NCBI GenBank assembly: GCA_029465975.1
Contig: CM055730.1
Location: 20,964,441-21,028,440 of the forward strand
DNA: 64,000 nucleotides
Direction of reading: 5' to 3'
Origin: Dallia pectoralis
Taxonomy: Eukaryota > Chordata > Actinopteri > Esociformes > Umbridae
Part shown: in pieces, positions 26,378 through 35,300 of the stretch
Numbering within the stretch: position 1 is the first letter of the stretch
Layout of the letters: each line of letters opens with the position of its first letter
Notes under the pieces: generated by a model
The model's database searches: none
The model's input: only the letters and a program-made list of their open reading frames with translations
Told to the model about the DNA's origin: nothing
Program-made: the position numbers and the translations under genes

Positions 26378-27260
26378 CCGCAATCCAGTGGCGGCTGGTG
26401 GAAAATATTCTCGGTGGGGCTGTATATATATATATATATAAGTTTATAGGAAATCTTATACTGTATAAAGGATGTATAATATAGAAATGGATATCAAGTG
26501 GCTGAACTCAAACCTTTGACTGGAAGAATAGCGTACAGTATTTTATGATCAAACTAAATGTAACTAACTGTTAATGTGCTCCAGAACTGCAACAATTAAT
26601 TAATACAAAACAACATATATACCTGTCCATGCTGGATCTGTCCACGTCGTTTTAAAAAGCAAGCACGAAAAGCAAAATAAAGCATTAGCATGAGTGCACC
26701 AAGCTAGCCAAAGTTCTCCTCTCAAACAGATCTTGGAGGAGAGATTCCACAGAGTTAGGGTTGGGTCTTGTTGTCTAGTATAAATAGCGCCCCTAGAGCA
26801 CGGACATTACTTTATCAGGGACGAGCTTGGGGCGCTAAAAAATGCGCCCTTGGATTCGATTTAAGAACGCTGATTGGCTAAATGTTATGTCAATCATTCA
26901 TATCTTAAATTAGCAAATGGCTTAACTGCTACATAGACCCGCCTCCTTGGGGCGCTTTCTCTATCGCCCCAGAGCTGTGACGAGGCGTTCAGACAGGAAG
27001 AGGAAAGGTTGACAATATGATTTACTATCATATTTTACACACATTACTGGGTGCATTCTGTATTTAAAACACACAAAGTTTGACATACTGATGTTTTTAT
27101 CATTTATTATTTTTGTTTTAAAATGTAATGTATTTTTCTTTTTTGTGGCTTAAGGGGGGGTGGCGCCCTAGCGCCCTCTATGGGCCAGCCACCACTGCCG
27201 TAATCGCTGATGCCCCAGATGCGGAACTAGTCTAAATGCCCGCTTTATTGCCTCTAGTCA
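26345..27260 (-). repeat. tRNA-derived SINE-like sequence split by the hAT insertion
   Basis: Sequence left of the hAT element (26345-26385) and right of its target copy (27206-27250) reads across as one pol III-like unit on the minus strand. A box-A-like TTAGACTAGTTCC lies on the right side and a box-B-like GGGTTTGATTAC on the left. The hAT element therefore seems to have jumped into an older SINE. Confidence 0.4.
26386..27197. mobile_element. Non-autonomous hAT-type DNA transposon (812 bp)
   Basis: The ends are inverted: CAGTGGCGGCTGG at the left and the complement CAGTGGTGGCTGG at the right. They are flanked by an 8-bp direct repeat, CCGCAATC (26378-26385) and CCGTAATC (27198-27205), with one mismatch. 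An 8-bp target duplication and CAGTG-type ends fit the hAT superfamily. There is no transposase frame inside, so it depends on a partner element. The interior has a (TA)n run near 26423 and several GGCGC/GCGCC palindromic pieces. Confidence 0.85.
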
Positions 27261-27841
27261 GCACAACACCTTTAATCTGTGCTAACATAACCACAAAAGG
27301 GTTTTCTAGTGATCAATTAGCCTTTTAAAATAATAAACTTGCATTTTCTCACACAAGGTGCCATTGGAACACAGGACTGATAGTTGCTGATTACGGACCT
27401 CTGTAAACATTTAAAGATATTTCATTAAAATAAAATTCAGATGCAATAGATTTTATGTTAATTTAATTGACGCAAAATGTATTTTTTTTCAGAATCTCGA
27501 AGTGACTCAACTTGAATGGTAGTGTATACTTTCAATTATACAATGTCAAATGAATATTTTAAGGACCTAAAATACTACTTAAGTACTACTACATGATAAG
27601 TGGTTAAAGATAACACAATTTAAGTATAGGCTACTGCTTTTTTGGCTTGGGAAAGCAAAAGAGGGATTGACTTGGCTCACTATTTTGACAAGGTTCGTGA
27701 AAGTTACAGAAAGTAATGAACTGACTGTTCAAACAATACAAACTCTAACCTGTCTCCATGAGTTTCTATCAGCTTCTTGACAGGCACACTGCAGCTGGAG
27801 TCTGGCCATTTGGTGTTGTGTCCACTGAAAGTGCACAGTGG
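27260..27841. other. AT-rich non-coding spacer
   Basis: Nothing recognised between the hAT/SINE cluster and the 49-bp array. Confidence 0.5.
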
Positions 27842-29100
27842 GTGCTAATACAGAGGCTTTATTTCCTAATGTGGTAGTGAGGCTAGGCCGGTGTTTATAC
27901 ATAGGCCTGTTTTCCTAAAGTGGTAGTGAGGCTAGCCCGGTGCTAATACAGAGTCCTTATTTCCTAATGTAGTAGTTAGGCTAGCTTGGTGCTAATACAG
28001 AGGCCTTATTTCCTAATGTGGTAGTTAGGCTAGCTTGGTGCTAATACAGAGTCCTTATTTCCTATTGTGGTAGTGAGGCTAGCCCGGTGTTTATACATAG
28101 GCCTGTTTTCCTAAAGTGGTAGTGAGGCTAGCCCGGTGCTAATACAGAGTCCTTATTTCCTAATGTAGTAGTTAGGCTAGCTTGGTGCTAATACAGAGGC
28201 TTTATTTCCTAATGTGGTAGTGAGGCTAGGCCGGTGTTTATACATAGGCCTGTTTTCCTAAAGTGGTAGTGAGGCTAGCCCGGTGCTAATACAGAGTCCT
28301 TATATCCTAATGTAGTAGTTAGGCTAGCTTGGTGCTAATACAGAGGCCTTATTTCCTAATGTGGTAGTGAGGCTAGCTTGGTGCTAATACAGAGTCCTTA
28401 TTTCCTAATGTGGTAGTTAGGCTAGCTTGGTGCTAATACAGAGTCCTTATTTCCTAATGTGGTAGTTAATACAGAGTCCTTATTTCCTAATGTGGTAGTG
28501 AGGCTAGCTTGGTGCTAATACAGAGTCCTTATTTCCTAATGTGGTAGTTAGGCTAGCTTGGTGCTAATACAGAGTCCTTATTTCCTAATGTGGTAGTGAG
28601 GCTAGCTTGGTGCTAATACAGAGTCCTTATTTCCTATTGTGGTAGTGAGGCTAGCTTGGTGCTAATACAGAGTCCTTATTTCCTATTGTGGTTGTGAGGC
28701 TAGCTTGGTGCTAATACAGAGTCCTTATTTCCTATTGTGGTAGTGAGGCTAGCTTGGTGCTAATACAGAGTCCTTATTTCCTATTGTGGGTGTGAGGCTA
28801 GCTTGGTGCTAATACAGAGTCCTTATTTCCTAATGTGGTAGTGAGGCTAGCTTGGTGCTAATACAGAGTCCTTATTTCCTATTGTGGTAGTGAGGCTAGC
28901 TTGGTGCTAATACAGAGTCCTTATTTCCTATTGTGGGTGTGAGGCTAGCTTGGTGCTAATACAGAGTCCTTATTTCCTATTGTGGTAGTGAGGCTAGCCC
29001 GGTGCTAATACAGAGTTGTTATTTCCTAATGTGGTAGTTAGGCTAGCCCGGTGGAAATACAGAGGCCTTATATCATAGTGTGGTAGTTAAGCTAGACTGG
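27842..29100. repeat. 49-bp minisatellite, about 25 copies
   Basis: The unit contains GGCTAGCTTGGTGCTAATAC, AGAGTCCTTATTTCCTAAT and GTGGTAGTGA. The early part mixes this unit with a variant containing GTTTATACATAGGCCTG in a repeating multi-unit order (27890, 28085, 28235). The later part is more uniform, with two GTGGGTGTGAGG variants about 147 bp apart (28787, 28934), i.e. three units. Confidence 0.95.
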
Positions 29101-29365
29101 TGCTAATAGGTCATGGCGTAGTGGCTAGGCTCCTCAGGTCTGGTGTAATACAGGCTTCATGTTGTTGTGTAGTGGATAGGCTAATCAGGTATGTGGTAAT
29201 ACAGGCTTCGTGTTGTTGTGTTGTGGATAGGCTAATCAGGTATGTGGTACTACATGCTTCATGTTGTTGTGTAGTTGATAGGCTAATCAGGTATGTGGTA
29301 ATGGCTTCAAGTTGCTGCATAGTGGCTGGGCTAATCAAGTATGTGGTAATACATTCATGTTGTAG
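29101..29365. repeat. 51-bp minisatellite, about 5 copies, apparently derived from the neighbouring 49-bp unit
   Basis: The unit contains GGCTAATCAGGTATGTGGTA, ATACAGGCTTC and GTTGTTGTGTAGTGGATA. The skeleton GGCTA...TGGT..TAATACAG...GTAGT.GA is shared with the adjoining 49-bp array, so the two probably have one origin. Confidence 0.85.
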
Positions 29366-31180
29366 CTTAGCAGCTAGTTAGGTCCGCCTTCTTTCCAGGG
29401 CCAGACAGATCCCCTGAGCATCAAGACAGACTAATCCTAGGCAGAGTCTGATCAGGCTAATCTGCCCGCATGGTCCTCCCCCACCCCACACTGCGGTCCA
29501 CAACAAACCGCTTGTTAGCTGTAGTTAAGGAACAGCCCTGCTACGCTCCACCTAAACCATTGGGTGGGGAACCCAGCCAGGATAATAACATCAGGACTCT
29601 CTACCTGTAGGAGATGCTGCTAGGCGTCCAGTTCACTCCCTCCACCCAGCACCTGTGATAATAAGACACCTCATTACAGGAAACGGGTAAACCCCTGTTT
29701 AAACCCGTCTCACTGCACCAGTGATTAGACTGCGACACAACAGGCCACTTATAGGAAACGCCCACACGTGCCCCTTAGACTAACCAGTGAGTTCCAGTGC
29801 GGAAAGAGTGCGTCAGTCTGACCTTCAGCTACAGCCTTCACTTACGCAGACCACTATAAGCACTGTAAGTGTTGTTTTGGTCTGGCAGGGGAGCTGTTTG
29901 GGATTGAGAGGACAAGACGGCTGTTGATCCTCTTTGTAGTAAACAGGCACTTCTCAGAGAAAAGACACGTGCCTTAGTCCTGCCCTCTGGGTAGCCTCAG
30001 GTTCACCAAGAGTCTATCCATTTGTGTAAGTGTTGACGACTGCGTTGACTTGCTCATGTGGTTCAAGTCAAATATTTGTTTGACGTTGATTAATACTGTG
30101 AAGTGTGTTAAAGGAGGATTCCCTTCTCCCATTTACCAGTGGTGGTTAATTAATAATTAATTCATAAATATTGATACCAACATGAATGTCTGAGTGTTTC
30201 TTTGCACACTGGACACCGCGGCTCAGTTTGTCCTATCTGTTGGTGCCTTGGGTCGGGTTGGTGAAAAGCTAACAGACAGACGTAGCCTGATGACATCATG
30301 AGCCTGTGATTCAGCGCTCTGTAAACACTCCAAGAACAGGATGGAAGGAGTGAAACAGAAGTGAGGTTTCTTAAAAATATTGATACCCTAGCACTGACAA
30401 TTTTGTAAAAAACATATGTTGTTATTGACCATAGTGTTTGATCAGAACTGACCTTTGAATCAGAACCTGAAAACCACTTCAAGAATGTATTTTTATTTCT
30501 TTTTGAAATTATAGTTGGTAAGAGTTATAAATGATTCAGATGTTTTTGGTTCTGTTTAACTGCAGAGCAACGCAATGCTTAGTATATGGATATCAAACAA
30601 TTATATGGATAATAATAATATGGATATCAAACAATTTTTTATTGTTAGCAGTTTTATCATAGTCCCTTTTTATATCACCCGCTCACCCCCTCCCTTATTT
30701 CCTTGGCATTTTCCAGACACTCTTATCCAAAGCAATTTAGATAAGCAATTTCGGTTAAGCGCCTTGCTCAAGGGCATTATGACAAAGTCCTCTGCCCTCA
30801 AGGTGGACAATTAAAAACAAAACATGACTCGATTGATAAAGACTTGTGAAAATCGAGTCTTCTATATGAAAACACAGACAGCAAATTTGGTCCGACAAAC
30901 ATAAATGTTTTGTGACAGGACGAAGGCTACAATAAGCATTTGGGCATTTATAAAAGCCCCCTCTCACAATGATACGCTGATTATTTAGAATTTTTTATTG
31001 TAACATTTTCTGTTAATTTTCAGGGTATTTTTTTTTTAAATAAAGTGTACTGAAGTGTCTGATATTGTGTCCTACACAGTTTTCCTCATCCACACGTCAC
31101 CTTGACATGTTCCCACCATACAGCTTTATTTAGCCTGTCTGTGGCAGTCTGATTAGAATGTCTCAGACCTGCGCTACTTA
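29366..31180. other. Non-coding region upstream of usp54, with a conserved-type fish repeat fragment
   Basis: No gene recognised. At about 30708-30790 the sequence GACACTCTTATCCAAAGCAA and GCGCCTTGCTCAAGGGCA matches a short motif pair that I recall from many fish interspersed elements, so a small repeat fragment lies there. The rest is AT-rich. Confidence 0.5.
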
Positions 31181-31183
31181 TTG

Positions 31184-31191
31184 TGACGTCA
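31184..31191. promoter_or_regulatory. Perfect CRE palindrome, candidate usp54 promoter
   Basis: TGACGTCA is the full cAMP-response element bound by CREB/ATF dimers. It lies in a locally GC-richer stretch with a second ACGTC nearby (31198-31202), about 230 bp before the proposed end of a non-coding first exon and about 1 kb before the usp54 start codon. Its role is inferred from position only. Confidence 0.35.
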
Positions 31192-31224
31192 CGCTACGAC
31201 GTCTCTGCGCGGCTTTAGCCAAAC

Positions 31225-31250
31225 TGTGTGTGTGTGTGTGTGTGTGTGTT
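31225..31250. repeat. (TG)n microsatellite
   Basis: A TG dinucleotide run between the CRE and the proposed first exon. Confidence 0.9.
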
Positions 31251-31259
31251 GGGGGTAAG

Positions 31260-31418
31260 GTGGATTTGAAGTATCAGGCACATAAGCGGAGACCCGGCGG
31301 GCTTTGATGAAACTGCCTCTTCTCCCGCCTTAAATCTGTGCAAACGGGAACACTGCCGGCAGGTCTTTTACTGTGGTCTTAGTGGAGTGTGGAAATGGAG
31401 AGGATGAAGAAGAACGAG
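31260..31418 (+). other. usp54: Possible usp54 non-coding first exon (3' end at 31418)
   Basis: The start is not defined. The proposed end is AACGAG|GTGAGC at 31418/31419. Paired with the acceptor at 31577-31578 this would give a 160-bp intron. Reading across the proposed join, a short upstream ATG frame would hit a stop soon after the junction. Inference only. Confidence 0.3.
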
Positions 31419-31578
31419 GTGAGCTGAGGACAGCACTGAATAGAGGAGGACAAATAAGAGCATGATCAGGAGAGACGGTGTTGATTGTTCAGGAGTCCCC
31501 CTCTGTTTTGACTTCAGGGTGGGGGAAAGTGATGGAGGGAGGCCACTCATTAACCTCTATATTCTTGTCCCTCTGTAG

Positions 31579-32198
31579 ACCTGCTGAAGTGTGAACTGGG
31601 CTGCATCGCTCCATTCAGCCATTCTGAAGAGCAAGGAGGAAGATATACGGAGCCCTGACAATTCACCGCATTCCACTTTAACCGGGTCCTGTTGACCTTC
31701 TGCCGTCGTGAAGCAAAGGCTGCTCTACTCAGCTTGGCAGCACAACCAGCAAACATCGACACGCCTTCACAAGCAACAGCAACGAGCGCCGTCACATATG
31801 CCCTGTGTGTCAGACGCCTGTGAGATTCCACAAACAAGTCAGACAAAACTGAGGGGGAGTCTTGGAGGGAGACTGAGAGGGCATGTGAAAGGTAGAGGAT
31901 GAGTGTTTAACCCAGAGACAATTCCATTCACTCTCTCTCCGTAGACCCAACTAGGCAGGACACACACCGTCTGGGTTTACAATCGGAAGTGGAATCGATC
32001 AGACGAAACAAAAACGTTGGAAAACTAACCAGTGGTGTCTGGATCATCTTTGTTCGTCTGTCCTTTTTTGAACGGCAGCTGGTTTTCGCTCTGTTTTTTT
32101 TTTTTCATTCACTCTGCCAAGATGTCCCTGTGTGTTTTGTCACAGCGGCGGACTGTCGAGTGTTGATCCCAGGAGAGCGGTAACTCACGGCCAGGATT
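31579..32198 (+). other. usp54: Probable usp54 5' UTR upstream of the start codon
   Basis: A good acceptor (pyrimidine-rich TATTCTTGTCCCTCTGTAG, AG at 31577-31578) opens this stretch, which runs without an obvious donor to the start codon at 32199. A second possible acceptor, CTCTCTCTCCGTAG, ends near 31946. An in-frame TAA at 32181-32183 ends any upstream extension of the protein, so the coding start is safe even though the UTR limits are inferred. Confidence 0.45.
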
Positions 32199-32345
32199 AT
32201 GTCTTGGAAGAGAAACTACTTTGCATCCGGAAGCAGTGGGCTGCAGGGCATCTTTACTCCACGCACCATGACCTCCATCGCTCCCAGTAAAGGACTCAGC
32301 AACGAGCCCGGCCAGAACAGCTGCTTCCTCAACAGTGCACTACAG
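32199..32345 (+). CDS. usp54: usp54 coding exon 1 (start codon and Cys box)
   Basis: Codons 1-49, ending in phase 0 at CTACAG|GTAGGG. The ATG has A at -3 and an in-frame TAA lies 18 bases upstream. The catalytic Cys codon is TGC at 32322-32324, within [10 protein letters not shown]. The first 30 residues are basic and Ser/Thr/Gly-rich, as in USP54 of other vertebrates. Confidence 0.95.
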
Positions 32346-35300
32346 GTAGGGACATGCGTACTTCTCTTTTCTTCTTCTCCTCGTTTCCCCAAGTGTTGGT
32401 GTTGTTCTGCATGGTGTGATGGGTCTGTTGGCCTTAGAAATGCTGTGACCAGCCATGTAATTCTGGGAGATTACAGGGGTGGAAAAGCACACAGAAATAT
32501 CCACAGTTTTATAGACACGTCGTGTGTGGTAAACCTTTTCGTGGACATTTAATGTTCCCAGTTTTTTTTCTTTAAATAAGATTCTGTAATCCTTACTCTT
32601 TAATCCTGATTCTTGGATTACTTCAACATGGATTTCTAGAAAACAAGGTTCTTGGGATTTTCATGGAAACAGTCTAACTTTCTTTAAAGTTTTTTTAGTT
32701 TCCTCATTTGACCTGATGAGGGGGAAGCATTATATTTAATGTAACGCGATGCGCACATCCATCTTGCCCTCAGAACATTGAAGCTTTAAATATTTCGTTA
32801 TGGTAAATAGTTTTAACTTGCAGTTTTAAATGCATAACAATATCCAATCTAGAAGTCATTAGAATCAGCCTTTGTTCCTGACTATTCATTCTGCTGATAC
32901 AATAATGTATTCTCAATGAATAAAGATTCACGTTCAGCCTCATACAATGTTAATCCACAACAGCAAGGCAATACATGTGTTCTAATTAAACCATCCATTA
33001 TTTACTATTTTCTGAAATTCAACTGCGGCAAGTCACCGCAACATTAAGTTCCCAAGTTGTCCTTTTAGGATCTGATAACACGCCTCATTAGTTTGCTCCA
33101 AGTCCGTGTATTTGACATGGTGTGTGCGAGACTTTCATCCAGATGCGTATTTGACTTTCATCCAGATGTGCATTTGACATGGTGTGTGCGAGACTTTCAT
33201 CCAGATGTGTATTTGACTTTCATCCAGATGTATATTTGACATGGTGTGTGCGAGACTTTCATCCAGAAGGACTCAAACTGAACAAGTGGCTCAATTAACT
33301 ACTTCCATAGCATTTCATGGGACAGCTGCCCAGACATTGATAGCTTGACTGGACAACCCACTGACAGCGTACGTTGGGGGAAAAGGGATAGGCGTTTTCT
33401 TAACTTAATAGGGTGTCTACCAGTCAGTCGCCTGTGACTTTAGCCAAGCTTCCAGTCCCCATAAACAAGAGTCAGATGGATGCTGCCATGCACCGTAATT
33501 ACCCCGGCAACCAACCTGTCATTAGTTTTCACTCTATTTTCGGAGAACCGTACAATCAGTCACACGAGGGCTTAGCCGACTGATAATACCTCCAAAGCTA
33601 CACATTAGTGTCAGTTATGAGTCAGGAGACAGAAGGGAGCTGATAATGTATTGTCTGCGGTTGGGATTCATAACAATATATGCTGAGACATCACACTGAG
33701 AGCCCGGAGGAGAAGATAGTTTTCCCTAAAATTAAATGCTCGGTGTTATCTTGGCTTCATTAAGCGTTTTTCTTGTACCATTTTGTCCCGTGCAAATGGC
33801 TCAACAAGAGGGACTTTGTTGAAAAAGTAATTATTTTTGAATATGGGAATATTCGGTGCCACCCACCCACTGTGGGTTTAAATTGTATATCTCGAATGTG
33901 CACAGTGCTATGCTATTAGATTGGTTTGATTTTGGTAACTTTCATAGTATGCTTCAATCTATACCACACTTCTATTGTTAATTTGATTTCAAAATACTTC
34001 GATGTTGTAACATATTGGGTGAGCTGTGCTGTACACAGGGTGGTTGGGAGAGCACTTCTGTGTATGTATATTGTAATTAGGAGCACAGCTGTTTTGAGTT
34101 GGGTTAATTAAGCACCGGGCATAGGTTTGTATCAGTAGGCTATTTAAGTCCCCTGGTTAGGTTCACTGGTGCTTGATATTATTTTACGTTACGTGTCGTT
34201 GTAGGTGAGTGTTGTGTATAAGTCCCATTGATACTGTTGGGTTTGTAAATGTACAAGTCGCTTTGTGTAAGCGCATTTCATTTATCGTCAGTATAGTTTT
34301 GTCCGTTCGTTGTTCTATGTTTGTTGTAGACTACAATTAAATACGACGAACGTGATTATCTGGCTCTGCATCTCGCTCCTTCTGCACTTCACCTGTACGG
34401 ATCCGTGACAGAATATCAAGCCGACGAAATGAGCGAGCAGAGCCTGACGGAGGAGGTTTCCCGGAGATTATTGCTACACCTCCGGGGAAATTTACTCCTA
34501 CCGTCACCCCACGGAGCAGTGGGACTGGTTTAAGCCGGAGACACCCCAGGAGGAGTATAGGCGTCTCCGCGCTTACTTTGGCTACGAACCACCTATGCAG
34601 CTATCAGGGCTGATTACATCGGGTCCGCGGTCCTTCCCGGAGGAAGGCAAGAGGGCACCCGAAGGCGTCCCAAGAAGGTTTTTGGGGGAGCTAAGGAGGT
34701 GTTCCGGGAGGACCGCGGAGAGAACACCCACGGTCCTGGTGCTGCAGGAACGGCCACCCACTGCTCCGGGGCTGCAGACAGGGGGAGGGAAACCCCTGGA
34801 GCTACAGCCACTACCCCCGCCGTGGGAAGACCCTTTTCTGCCGCCGACGTCAGGGACAGAAAAACCCCGGAGGGGTTGGATGACCAGCCCACTGCCATTA
34901 TTAGGACGTGGTGGAGGACATGGCTGGACTTACAGGAGCCAGCGCCTGAGATGGTCGCCACCACGCCTGCGCCTGAGATGGTCGCCGTCACGCCAGCGCC
35001 CACGATGGCTCCTGCCGTCCCGCCAGCGCCCAAGATGGCTGCCGCTGTCCCGCCAGCGCCCAAGATGGCTGCCGCTGTCATGCCAGCGCCCAAGAGGGCT
35101 GCCGTCGTCCCGCACAAGATGGCTGTTGCCAGCGCCCAAGATGGCTGTTGCCGTCACGCCAGCGCCCAAGATGGCTGTTGCCGTCACGCCAGCGCCCAAG
35201 ATGGCTGTTGCCGTCACGCCAGCGCCCAAGATGGCTGTTGCCGTCACGCCAGCGCCCAAGATGGCTGTTGCCGTCGTCACGCCAGCGCCCAAGATGGCTG

